This document shows, piece by piece, positions 1 to 5,629 of a stretch of DNA of 5,905 bases. A model generated the notes under the pieces. It had not been told where the DNA came from. It made no database searches and saw nothing but the letters and a program-made list of their open reading frames with translations. The position numbers were made by a program, and so were the translations under genes. This DNA is from an uncultured Litorilinea sp. (lineage in GTDB: Bacteria; Chloroflexota; Anaerolineae; Caldilineales; Caldilineaceae), in contig CAMPHP010000232.1 of NCBI GenBank assembly GCA_946885925.1, forward strand, positions 1 through 5,905. The letters run 5' to 3'. Position 1 is the first letter of the stretch, and every line of letters starts with the position of its first letter.

Positions 1-940
1 GCACATGGCGACGCAGGAGTTCCACGCTCTCAGTGCGGTCTAAGACACCGAGCGGCAGCACCTCCACATCAAGAATCGGATCCCACTCCCCGCGGCGACA
101 GGTAACGAGTACACGACAGCCACCGCCGGTTGGTCGCCAGCGGGCTAATAACGCGGGATCTTCACAGTTATCAAAGACCAGAAGCCGCGGCGTACTCTCT
201 TGCCAAGCCGCTTGTACAAGCCGAACTTGTTCCTCTTGCAGGCGGCTCGTGAAGTCGGGGCGCAATTCCATTGCGCCTGGACCTCCACAATAGGCAATCG
301 CTGCGGGTACAGCTTGCGGATTCTCAAAGCTCAACCAAAAAACGCCACCAGGGAAAAATTGGCCGTAGCGGTGGACAAATTCACTGGCGAGTTGGGTTTT
401 GCCCATGCCGCCTAGCCCAGTCATCGCGGCAGTTCCCACTTGGCTGACTGCCGCAGTCTGGCCCGTGTTAAAGGCGCGCGCAAGGTTGAGCAGATCTTGT
501 TCGCGACCCACAAAGTGCGGATTGCGACTGAGCGGCATGACCGAGCCTCTGGGGAGTGGGCTGGGTAACGGCAGCTGCCCCACGGGTAATGTCATCGAAT
601 GCAAGGCTGGTGTGACAGTGGTGTGCTCATGAGATGGGGCATGAAATAGCTCACTGACCAGTTGGTCCGGTGCAGGATGTCCGGCATAGCGCAGGAAATC
701 CAACAGCCATTCTTCTTCTAGTTGTGCCCGCTGCACCAGTTCGCGCGCCAGTGTCTCCACAACCGCCAACTGCGGTGGAACATGTCCTTTGCGATAATAT
801 TCAATCGCAGTACGCCCCTCGCGCCCAATCGCATAGCCTAGCTCATCTTGAATGATGGCAATGCTTTTCCCTTCAATCGCTTTGGCGCGTTGAATGGCGC
901 GGCTTAAAGCTTCGGCAAATTGTGTGGGAGACTCACGCAT
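1..940 (-). CDS. STAND-class ATPase with N-terminal helix-turn-helix-like domain and NB-ARC domain (5' part of gene, runs off left edge)
   Basis: An open frame runs from ATG at 940-938 to the left edge without a stop, giving 313 codons, so the protein is truncated by the window. Residues about 5-70 form a helical, XRE-like region ending in a stretch around GREGRTAIEYYRKGHVP (39-55). A proline-rich linker (about 103-138) leads to FVGRE (143-147), the usual entry into an NB-ARC/AAA module. The Walker A loop is GLGGMGKT (175-182), Walker B is LLVFDN with D257, and VLVTCR (277-282) matches the sensor-1 strand, with R282 as the expected arginine. Proteins of this family are ATP-driven molecular switches that normally carry TPR or other repeats at the C terminus for ligand sensing; that part is not visible here. 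AGGAG lies 8 bases before the ATG. It diverges from the gene at 1401. Roles in transcription control or NLR-like defence are both possible. The domain call is firm and the function is open. Confidence 0.9.
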   Translation of the reverse strand, partial: MRESPTQFAEALSRAIQRAKAIEGKSIAIIQDELGYAIGREGRTAIEYYRKGHVPPQLAVVETLARELVQRAQLEEEWLLDFLRYAGHPAPDQLVSELFHAPSHEHTTVTPALHSMTLPVGQLPLPSPLPRGSVMPLSRNPHFVGREQDLLNLARAFNTGQTAAVSQVGTAAMTGLGGMGKTQLASEFVHRYGQFFPGGVFWLSFENPQAVPAAIAYCGGPGAMELRPDFTSRLQEEQVRLVQAAWQESTPRLLVFDNCEDPALLARWRPTGGGCRVLVTCRRGEWDPILDVEVLPLGVLDRTESVELLRRHV

Positions 941-948
941 GCAGCTAG

Positions 949-953
949 CTCCT
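949..953 (-). promoter_or_regulatory. ribosome binding site of the NB-ARC gene
   Basis: On the minus strand AGGAG ends 8 bases before the ATG at 940-938. This good spacing supports that start codon, which also begins the conserved helical domain. Confidence 0.8.
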
Positions 954-995
954 GCAGAGAGATAGAATGAAATCTCGGAGCAAATTTGGTGTGGA

Positions 996-1023
996 TTCGG
1001 CGTATTGCGCCGAAATGTCGGCG
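996..1023. repeat. three-arm dyad with two mutually exclusive hairpins
   Basis: Arm A (TTCGGCG, 996-1002) pairs with arm B (CGCCGAA, 1008-1014) around a 5-base loop. The first six bases of arm B (1008-1013) can instead pair with arm C (TCGGCG, 1018-1023) around a 4-base loop. Both pairings are perfect and share arm B, so only one can form at a time. The element lies 56-83 bases upstream of the NB-ARC start codon, either in its leader or beside its promoter. It could be an operator with repeated half-sites or an RNA switch; the sequence does not decide. Confidence 0.6.
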
Positions 1024-1033
1024 TGATGCCACA

Positions 1034-1074
1034 CTATAGTAAGGGCAACGCCACAGTAGATTCCCTTACTTTAG
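1034..1074. promoter_or_regulatory. operator-like inverted repeat upstream of the NB-ARC gene
   Basis: The arms CTATAGTAAGGG (1034-1045) and CCCTTACTTTAG (1063-1074) are inverted copies matching at 11 of 12 positions, separated by 17 bases. The left arm overlaps TATAGT (minus strand, 1038-1033), the best -10 candidate for the NB-ARC gene. The other arm lies just upstream of where its -35 would be. This is the layout expected of a repressor or activator site. Autoregulation by the helix-turn-helix domain of the adjacent gene is a guess. Confidence 0.5.
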
Positions 1075-1259
1075 CTAGAGCTTGTCAGACTGTCAACCTG
1101 CGGAAGGTCGAGAGGTATCCCTCGCTTCTCTTCTTTCTCCACTTACGATAGGAGGACTCGACGATATTGGGTGGGTGGGATGGCTGCACTGTACGCGTAG
1201 ACGGCAGTCTGGCACAACATCCCTGACTCAGAGTTCGATGCTTCTCCAACGCGGGTGAC

Positions 1260-1291
1260 GCGGCGTGCTTATCCCCTGGTGGGCACGCCGC
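1260..1291. repeat. GC-rich stem-loop
   Basis: GCGGCGTGC (1260-1268) and GCACGCCGC (1283-1291) form a perfect 9-bp stem around a 14-base loop. No T-run follows on either strand, so it is not a typical intrinsic terminator. It lies about 110 bases before the gene at 1401 and may be a leader structure or a protein site. Confidence 0.5.
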
Positions 1292-1296
1292 TCGTC

Positions 1297-1325
1297 CTAT
1301 GACCATTCATTAGCTATGACCATTC
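1297..1325. repeat. 12-bp direct repeat upstream of the 369-residue gene
   Basis: CTATGACCATTC occurs at 1297-1308 and again at 1314-1325, separated by 5 bases (start-to-start 17 bp). Two identical sites in this position could be paired binding sites for a regulator of the gene at 1401, or the remains of a local duplication. Confidence 0.6.
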
Positions 1326-1371
1326 GTGAGCGTGATTTCTCCACTCAGTATCATCCTCGATCGCTCTCCCT

Positions 1372-1397
1372 GTATAAGGAGCTAGTATAAGGAGCTA
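1372..1397 (+). repeat. 13-bp perfect tandem duplication carrying the ribosome binding site
   Basis: GTATAAGGAGCTA is present twice head to tail (1372-1384 and 1385-1397). Each copy holds AAGGAG, a strong Shine-Dalgarno core, and TATAAG, a 5-of-6 match to a -10 box. Only the second AAGGAG (1389-1394) is correctly spaced, 6 bases before GTG at 1401. An in-frame TAG at 1383-1385 blocks any upstream extension, so GTG 1401 is the only reasonable start. The spare copy may act as a standby ribosome site or be a neutral duplication. Confidence 0.85.
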
Positions 1398-1400
1398 ATC

Positions 1401-2510
1401 GTGACATTCGAATTCGCTGCTCCCTACTTACAATCTGCTCATTTACATCATCCTTATTTGCACTATGTTGATGCGACAACCGTCACATCAATAGGATTCC
1501 AGAAGCATGTACCGGATGAACCCTTGCCTGCTCTCTTTGCCCTGGGCGGTTATCAGATTGTTGCACGAGGCAAGACCGCGCCTGTGGTGAAGGCGGCGAG
1601 CGGCGGAATGCCCGTTGGTATTCAATTTGACGATCAGGGTCTTCAGGTGAAACTGCCTATGCCGTCGGTGGCGGTGACATTGCAGCTTGGCTCTTGCATG
1701 CGACGTCCCATTGTCGTTGTCGCGTTAGATACGATGGGCCATCGTGTGGATCGGAGTGTTGTTCCTGGCGATGGGGTGCTATACACCATCACCCTTGTTG
1801 GGGCTGATCTCGCATCGTTACTCCTTGTCGGAGGTGGCGATGGAGGACGATTAGTGCAAATCTGTGGGGCATCTCCCACTATGCAAACTATCTTGGAGGA
1901 CTACTTTGATCCCTTTGGGCTGCCCTTGCGCTTGCTGCCGTATGCAGAAGAGGCGCGCGAGTTGTTTGCCGCCTACTATCTGCGGCCTCAGGAACTCATT
2001 TTACAAAGTCGTATGGGGAGTGACAATGGAATGCTGTCTCTCTGTATCGACAAAGCAGGTATCGACAAAGCAGGTACCGATACAGCACGTATTGACAAAG
2101 CAACCGATGGTCTGCGCCGCCCCCAACTTGGCAATGACGGATTTTACCTGTACAGCCAACTGTACAACGGCGGGCAACTGTACAACGGCGGGCAAATGTA
2201 TACGAGTGGGTCAAGATACAAAGAAGAAAGCGCCAGTAATTATCTTGTTCCCAATTGGGACGTTATCCGCACGGTTGCATTGACACTCCCTTTGACCGTC
2301 GCCGCATCCGATCTCTTGGCAACGATTGCCCGCGCTGCACGGATAGAAGTGGCAGAGATTCCTAATCACGAGTGGGTGATGAAGAAGGTTGTGGCGATGC
2401 TGGTTGAACTAGGTTTTGCTCCGAGAGTGGCAGTGGCAGCCCTCCCCCATCTGACACGCGATACAAGGCTCTCCGCAGCCTGGTTGATAGGCGCGGGAGT
2501 ACTGGGCTAG
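1401..2510 (+). CDS. hypothetical protein, 369 residues, with two internal peptide repeats
   Basis: I do not recognise this family with confidence. The start is GTG with a well-placed AAGGAG and the stop is TAG at 2508-2510. No signal peptide or transmembrane helix is evident. Residues about 72-155 look like a beta-sandwich: alternating hydrophobic strands, a VVALDTMGHRVDRSVVPG segment (106-123) and LLVGGGDGGRLVQIC (141-155). Residues 160-205 look helical, with an aromatic/acidic YFDPFGLPLRLLPY segment. The middle holds four copies of a 5-residue unit (IDKAG, IDKAG, TDTAR, IDKAT; 216-235) and three copies of a 6-residue unit (QLYNGG, QLYNGG, QMYTSG; 253-270). Residues about 285-369 form a helical, hydrophobic C-terminal domain. 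Both DNA repeats keep the frame, which supports translation. It diverges from the NB-ARC gene and lies 184 bases before the small membrane gene. A binding or structural role is only a guess. Confidence 0.8.
   Translation: MTFEFAAPYLQSAHLHHPYLHYVDATTVTSIGFQKHVPDEPLPALFALGGYQIVARGKTAPVVKAASGGMPVGIQFDDQGLQVKLPMPSVAVTLQLGSCMRRPIVVVALDTMGHRVDRSVVPGDGVLYTITLVGADLASLLLVGGGDGGRLVQICGASPTMQTILEDYFDPFGLPLRLLPYAEEARELFAAYYLRPQELILQSRMGSDNGMLSLCIDKAGIDKAGTDTARIDKATDGLRRPQLGNDGFYLYSQLYNGGQLYNGGQMYTSGSRYKEESASNYLVPNWDVIRTVALTLPLTVAASDLLATIARAARIEVAEIPNHEWVMKKVVAMLVELGFAPRVAVAALPHLTRDTRLSAAWLIGAGVLG
2044..2103 (+). repeat. 15-bp coding tandem repeat, four copies
   Basis: Units start at 2044, 2059, 2074 and 2089. 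The first two are identical (GTATCGACAAAGCAG) and the others diverge at a few bases. They encode a charged 5-residue repeat (IDKAG-like) at residues 216-235 of the 369-residue protein. The identical pair points to a recent duplication. Confidence 0.95.
2157..2210 (+). repeat. 18-bp coding tandem repeat, three copies
   Basis: Units start at 2157, 2175 and 2193. The first two are identical (CAACTGTACAACGGCGGG) and the third is degenerate. They encode QLYNGG, QLYNGG and QMYTSG at residues 253-270, a Tyr/Gly/Asn-rich flexible segment between the N-terminal part and the C-terminal helical part of the protein. Confidence 0.95.
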
Positions 2511-2543
2511 GCAACATAAAAGGTACTCCACACAAAGAAGTGG

Positions 2544-2553
2544 TTGTTAACAA
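2544..2553. repeat. 10-bp perfect palindrome TTGTTAACAA
   Basis: This self-complementary site with a GTTAAC core lies 34 bases after the stop of the 369-residue gene and 141 bases before the small membrane gene. It could be a small operator, or chance in a short AT-rich patch. Confidence 0.3.
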
Positions 2554-2575
2554 TCTGGAGGTTTGCTGGTAAGAT

Positions 2576-2617
2576 CGTAGCACTGAAAGTTGGATCACAT
2601 CCGGCGCGAGTGCTATG
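2576..2617. repeat. stem-loop 1 upstream of the small membrane gene (CIRCE-like half-sites, wrong spacing)
   Basis: TAGCACT (2578-2584) and AGTGCTA (2609-2615) are perfect inverted copies with 24 bases between. A G-T wobble and one more C-G pair extend the stem to 2576/2617. Inside the loop GGAT (2592-2595) can pair with ATCC (2599-2602). TAGCACT/AGTGCTA is the core of the HrcA-binding CIRCE half-sites, but CIRCE has a 9-base spacer, so this is not a canonical CIRCE. Confidence 0.6.
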
Positions 2618-2618
2618 T

Positions 2619-2670
2619 GTTTAGAACTTATGCACTTGATCGGAGCATGCCAACTGCGTAAGTTCTAAAC
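2619..2670. repeat. stem-loop 2: long inverted repeat upstream of the small membrane gene
   Basis: The arms at 2619-2634 and 2655-2670 are 16 bases long and complementary except for one G-T wobble; 12 bp (GTTTAGAACTTA with TAAGTTCTAAAC) are perfect. The loop is 20 bases. It begins one base after stem-loop 1 and ends 24 bases before the ATG at 2695. No T-run follows, so a standard terminator is unlikely. A structured 5' leader, an operator or a small mobile-repeat remnant are the alternatives. Confidence 0.75.
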
Positions 2671-2683
2671 CTATCGAGTCAGC

Positions 2684-2691
2684 AAGGGGAG
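2684..2691 (+). promoter_or_regulatory. ribosome binding site of the small membrane gene
   Basis: AAGGGGAG precedes ATG 2695 by only 3 bases (5 if AAGGGG is taken as the core). The spacing is slightly short but usable, and supports this start. Confidence 0.7.
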
Positions 2692-2694
2692 TTT

Positions 2695-2904
2695 ATGGAA
2701 ATTTGGATTGCGTTGGTGGGGGGGATCATTATCGGGTGGATAGTGGAATGGGTGATCGATTGGCTCTATTGGCGGCGAGGGGTAGAGAGCTTCTATGCCA
2801 CCGAGGCTGAACTGCGTTCCGAGATCGCGAAATTAAAAGCCGAAAATGAGAGCCTTCGTCAACAATTGGCTGCCGCACAGGGTAGTTCACCGCGTCGTGA
2901 ATGA
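2695..2904 (+). CDS. small membrane protein with C-terminal coiled coil, 69 residues
   Basis: Residues about 3-26 form one strongly hydrophobic helix (IALVGGIIIGWIVEWVIDWL), broken only by an acidic pair spaced along the helix (E18, D22). A WRR basic stop follows at 26-28, suggesting an N-out, C-in single-pass protein. Residues about 37-65 are a typical heptad coiled coil (EAELRSEIAKLKAENESLRQ), so the protein probably oligomerises or docks a partner on the cytoplasmic face. The tail SSPRRE is short and polar. A similar N-terminal GW(L/I)xEWxIDWxYWRR anchor occurs, as I recall, at the front of larger Chloroflexota proteins, so this may be a stand-alone or trimmed version; that is unverified. 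It has its own Shine-Dalgarno site and is preceded by two large stem-loops. No function can be assigned. Confidence 0.75.
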   Translation: MEIWIALVGGIIIGWIVEWVIDWLYWRRGVESFYATEAELRSEIAKLKAENESLRQQLAAAQGSSPRRE

Positions 2905-2915
2905 TCCGTCTCGCT

Positions 2916-2963
2916 ATTGGTGGATCTCACTGCTGGTGGATCTCACTACTAGAGGAGCTCACT
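2916..2963. repeat. 16-bp imperfect tandem repeat, three copies
   Basis: Units at 2916-2931, 2932-2947 and 2948-2963 share the pattern NNTGGTGGATCTCACT; the first two differ at two bases and the third is more diverged. A partial fourth (GTTGGTTGAT) begins at 2964. The repeat lies 12 bases after the stop of the small membrane gene, in non-coding DNA between convergent genes, and its 16-bp period would not preserve a reading frame. Confidence 0.85.
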
Positions 2964-2972
2964 GTTGGTTGA

Positions 2973-3010
2973 TAAATAGAAAGGGGCGCATCCGATGTGG
3001 ACGCGCCCCT
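2973..3010 (-). terminator. intrinsic terminator of clpC
   Basis: Read on the minus strand, 3010-2999 pairs with 2993-2982 (AGGGGCGCGTCC with GGATGCGCCCCT), 12 bp with a single mismatch and a 5-base loop. It is followed at once by a T-rich tail (TTCTATTTA, 2981-2973). It lies 65 bases after the clpC stop. On the plus strand the stem has no T-run, so it is mainly a clpC terminator, although it may also slow transcripts from the convergent small gene. Confidence 0.85.
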
Positions 3011-3060
3011 GGTCTTGCAGAAGACCCCTCTAGAAGCCTGCACCTCGTTGTGCAGCTTCT
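3011..3060 (-). repeat. two extra hairpins between the clpC stop and its terminator
   Basis: On the minus strand the first hairpin pairs 3060-3050 with 3043-3032 (AGAAGCTGCAC with GTGCAGGCTTCT, one bulged base, 6-base loop). The second pairs 3026-3021 with 3016-3011 (GGTCTT with AAGACC, 4-base loop). The terminator stem begins on the next base. The 3' end of the clpC transcript would thus carry three consecutive stem-loops, which may protect it from 3' exonucleases. Confidence 0.7.
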
Positions 3061-3074
3061 CGAAAGAAGAATGT

Positions 3075-5567
3075 TTATTCTTGTTCGCGGCTGACCGGTA
3101 ATTCAACCGCAATTGGCGCTTGCTCTACCTTGGTAAAGGTGAGTTTGTTCTCGCCTTCCAAGTTCGGGTCGTAATCCACCACCACATGATCACCAGTGGC
3201 GTAGTCTCCCCGCAAGAGCCGCTTGCTCAATTCGTTCTCCACTCGGCGTTGGAGCAGGCGGCGCAATGGTCGTGCACCATAGTTCGGATCGTAGCCGATC
3301 TCGCCGATGTAATGGGCTGCTGCTTCGGTCAGTTCGACCGAGAAGCCTAGCTCTTCCATGCGCTTGCTAATGTCTGCCATGAGCAGTTTCACAATTTCAT
3401 GGATCTGCGGCTTGGTCAGGGTATCAAAGACAATGGTCTCATCAATCCGGTTCAAAAACTCTGGCCGGAAGAGCCGTTTGAGTTGATTGCTGTATTCGCT
3501 TTGCGTATACTTGCTTTCATCAAACTCCGGTGTCGCAAAGCCCAAAGGCCCGCGCTTCACAGCCTCGGCTCCGACATTGCTGGTCATAATGACCACCGTG
3601 TTGCGGAAGTCCACAACGCGTCCCTGTCCATCGGTCAAGCGACCATCGTCCATAATCTGGAGTAACGAGTTCCAGACTTCTGGATGCGCCTTTTCCACCT
3701 CGTCAAAGAGGATGACCTGATAGGGCCGGCGGCGCACTTGTTCGGTCAATTGACCACCCTGATCGTAGCCCACATAACCAGGAGGCGCACCAAAGAGGCG
3801 CGACACGGTATGCGGCTCACGGTACTCGCTCATATCAACGCGCAGCAGTGCCTCGTCGTCATCAAAGAGGAAGCCTGCCAATGCCTTCGCCAGTTCCGTC
3901 TTACCCACACCTGTGGGCCCCAGGAAGAGGAAGACCCCAATCGGTCGTCGGGGATCCTTCAACCCGCTGCGTGAACGGCGGATAGCATCACTGACCGCTT
4001 CGACTGCACGCGTTTGGCCGACAATGCGTTGTTGCAATGCCTCTTCCATGTGCAGCAACTTCTCGGACTCGGTCTGAACCATGCTGGACATAGGAATGCC
4101 TGTCCAAGTGCTGACGACTTGGGCAATGTCATTGACATCCACAACCTCGTCCAGTCCGGTTTCGTTACGCCACTTTTCTACATCCGTGTTGTATTGATCT
4201 TCCAGACGCACGCGATCTGTCTTATATTGCGCGGCATTCTCATAGTCACGCGCTGCCCAAGCAGCCTCCTCGTCTGCAATCAACTGCTCCAACTTGTTCT
4301 TCGCTTCCTTGAGCGAATTCGGCATGGAGTAGATCGCGACGCGCAGCTTGGCTGCGGCTTCGTCAATCAAATCAATTGCCTTGTCAGGCAAGCGCCGGTC
4401 GGTCACATAGCGATGACTCAGCTTGACCGCTTGCACCAGAGCTTCGTCGTCAAAGACAACGTTGTGATGCTCTTCATAGCGGTGGCGCAGCCCACGTAAA
4501 ATGGCGATGGTATCTTCGACGTTAGGTTCGTCCACATAAACCGGCGCAAACCGGCGTTCTAGGGCCGAATCCTTTTCAATGTGCTGGCGATATTCATCCA
4601 GCGTAGTTGCGCCGATGCACTGAAGTTCGCCACGTGCCAAAGCTGGCTTCAACATATTGCTGGCGTCCAATGCACCAGCAGCGTTGCCCGCACCCACCAC
4701 GGTATGTAATTCGTCAATAAAGAGGATAATCTCCCCTTCGCTGCGTTGTACTTCTTCGATGGCGGCCTTGAGTCGTTCTTCAAACTCACCACGGAAACGT
4801 GTTCCGGCAAGCATGGCACCCAGATCCAACGAAATAACTCGCTTGCCCATCAACGGTTCAGGCACATCGTTGGCAACAATCTGTTGGGCCAAGCCCTCAA
4901 CAATTGCAGTCTTACCGACGCCTGCCTCACCGATCAAAACTGGGTTATTCTTGGTGCGGCGTGAAAGCACCTGTAATACACGCAAAACTTCGCTGTCGCG
5001 ACCAATCACAGGGTCAAGCTTGCCTTCGCGTGCCGATTGAGTTAAATCGCGACCATATTTCTCCAAGACGCGATATTTGCTCTCCGCATTGGGTTCTGTC
5101 ACCCGTTGACCATTGCGGATTTCTTCAATAATGGCATAGACCTGTTCTTTGGTCACATTCGCTTCGCGCAAAATATTGGCGCTGGGCGTATTGCGTTCGT
5201 TCACAATGCCCAAAAAGAGATGTTCGGTGCTGATGTATTCATCATTCAGCTTCTTCGCTTCATCATTTGCTACATCCATGACACGCTTTAGCCGCGGAGT
5301 AATAAATACTTGGGCTGTCGGCGTTGCACCATAGGGCGTCGCGCCCGACTTGGGTGCATTTTCGAGGATGGCTTCTAATTTTTGCTGAATACCATCGACC
5401 GAAACATTGAGCTTTTCTAAAATCTGGGGAATTACCCCGCCACTTTGTTCCACCAGGGCCAAGAAGACATGCTCAGTATCTACTTGGGTATGCTTATAGC
5501 GCTGTAGGATCTCATAGGCCCGCATGGCGGCTTCTTGGGCCTTTTCTGTAAATCGGTCGAATCTCAT
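3075..5567 (-). CDS. clpC: ClpC-type AAA+ ATP-dependent unfoldase, 830 residues, complete
   Basis: This Hsp100 chaperone unfolds protein substrates in the cytoplasm and feeds them to the ClpP protease. The N-domain has two Clp repeats (about 5-70 and 85-150). AAA domain D1 has Walker A GEAGVGKT (213-220), Walker B ILFIDE (281-286), arginine fingers R338/R339 and pore loop [11 protein letters not shown] (255-265). A short M-domain with a UVR-like motif (about 415-470, [19 protein letters not shown]) separates D1 from D2. D2 has GPTGVGKT (550-557), pore loop GYVG (597-600), ILFDE (619-623), R707 and sensor-2 GARPLRR (764-770). The short M-domain and the LGF tripeptide (675-677), the expected ClpP-docking loop, favour ClpC over ClpB. 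All catalytic motifs are intact and the length is typical. The aromatic pore residue of D1 is F258 rather than the more usual tyrosine. The start is ATG 5567-5565, as [11 protein letters not shown] is the expected beginning and an in-frame TGA lies 9 codons upstream. The ribosome binding site is weak. The gene appears to stand alone. Confidence 0.97.
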   Translation of the reverse strand: MRFDRFTEKAQEAAMRAYEILQRYKHTQVDTEHVFLALVEQSGGVIPQILEKLNVSVDGIQQKLEAILENAPKSGATPYGATPTAQVFITPRLKRVMDVANDEAKKLNDEYISTEHLFLGIVNERNTPSANILREANVTKEQVYAIIEEIRNGQRVTEPNAESKYRVLEKYGRDLTQSAREGKLDPVIGRDSEVLRVLQVLSRRTKNNPVLIGEAGVGKTAIVEGLAQQIVANDVPEPLMGKRVISLDLGAMLAGTRFRGEFEERLKAAIEEVQRSEGEIILFIDELHTVVGAGNAAGALDASNMLKPALARGELQCIGATTLDEYRQHIEKDSALERRFAPVYVDEPNVEDTIAILRGLRHRYEEHHNVVFDDEALVQAVKLSHRYVTDRRLPDKAIDLIDEAAAKLRVAIYSMPNSLKEAKNKLEQLIADEEAAWAARDYENAAQYKTDRVRLEDQYNTDVEKWRNETGLDEVVDVNDIAQVVSTWTGIPMSSMVQTESEKLLHMEEALQQRIVGQTRAVEAVSDAIRRSRSGLKDPRRPIGVFLFLGPTGVGKTELAKALAGFLFDDDEALLRVDMSEYREPHTVSRLFGAPPGYVGYDQGGQLTEQVRRRPYQVILFDEVEKAHPEVWNSLLQIMDDGRLTDGQGRVVDFRNTVVIMTSNVGAEAVKRGPLGFATPEFDESKYTQSEYSNQLKRLFRPEFLNRIDETIVFDTLTKPQIHEIVKLLMADISKRMEELGFSVELTEAAAHYIGEIGYDPNYGARPLRRLLQRRVENELSKRLLRGDYATGDHVVVDYDPNLEGENKLTFTKVEQAPIAVELPVSREQE

Positions 5568-5599
5568 TATTCGTTCTGTACGTTGTACCCCTCAGATAA

Positions 5600-5629
5600 A
5601 TGTTAGTTACCGTGGCCGGTGACTGTTAA
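5600..5629 (-). promoter_or_regulatory. candidate proximal clpC promoter
   Basis: On the minus strand TTAACA (5629-5624) is 18 bases from TAACAT (5605-5600). The matches are 5 of 6 and 4 of 6 to the sigma-70 boxes. It would give a short leader of roughly 25 bases. This is a weak prediction. Confidence 0.3.

Larger units (their letters stand above)
941..1400. other. divergent intergenic region, 460 bases, no convincing gene
   Basis: This stretch separates the minus-strand NB-ARC gene from the plus-strand gene at 1401 and must hold both promoters. No convincing coding sequence is visible. It carries several dyads and direct repeats, listed separately: 996-1023, 1034-1074, 1260-1291, 1297-1325 and 1372-1397. 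The best -10 match for the minus-strand gene is TATAGT at 1038-1033, but its -35 is poor. No strong sigma-70 pair is visible for the plus-strand gene. Confidence 0.7.

Noticed and set aside
1085..1306. 73-residue minus-strand open frame in the divergent intergenic region
   Set aside because: No Shine-Dalgarno site precedes it, the translation has no domain-like pattern, and it runs through the GC stem-loop and one of the direct repeats. It looks like chance.
1297..1325. Start of a CRISPR array or iteron set
   Set aside because: Only two 12-bp copies with a 5-base spacer. Too short and too few for either.
1864..2283. 139-residue plus-strand frame, and minus-strand frames near 1996-2214, overlapping the 369-residue gene
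   Set aside because: They are shadows created by the in-frame 15- and 18-bp repeats, which keep every frame open. The compositions (Cys- and Thr-rich runs) are unlike real proteins and none has a ribosome site.
2619..2670. Integron attC-like recombination site
   Set aside because: The arms are long and symmetrical, but the ends do not fit the RYYYAAC / GTTRRRY core sites, and no cassette array or integrase is seen.
2846..3094. 82-residue plus-strand frame crossing the end of the small membrane gene
   Set aside because: It starts inside the 69-residue gene, reads through the 16-bp tandem repeat and the clpC terminator, and ends inside clpC. No plausible protein.
4014..4499. 161-residue plus-strand frame opposite clpC, and the other plus-strand frames between 3120 and 5334
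   Set aside because: All lie antisense to a fully conserved ClpC coding sequence and reflect its codon bias; none has a convincing start region or domain.
3075..5567. ClpB disaggregase instead of ClpC
   Set aside because: The linker between the two AAA domains is short with a UVR-like motif instead of the long ClpB coiled coil, and an LGF ClpP-docking tripeptide is present.
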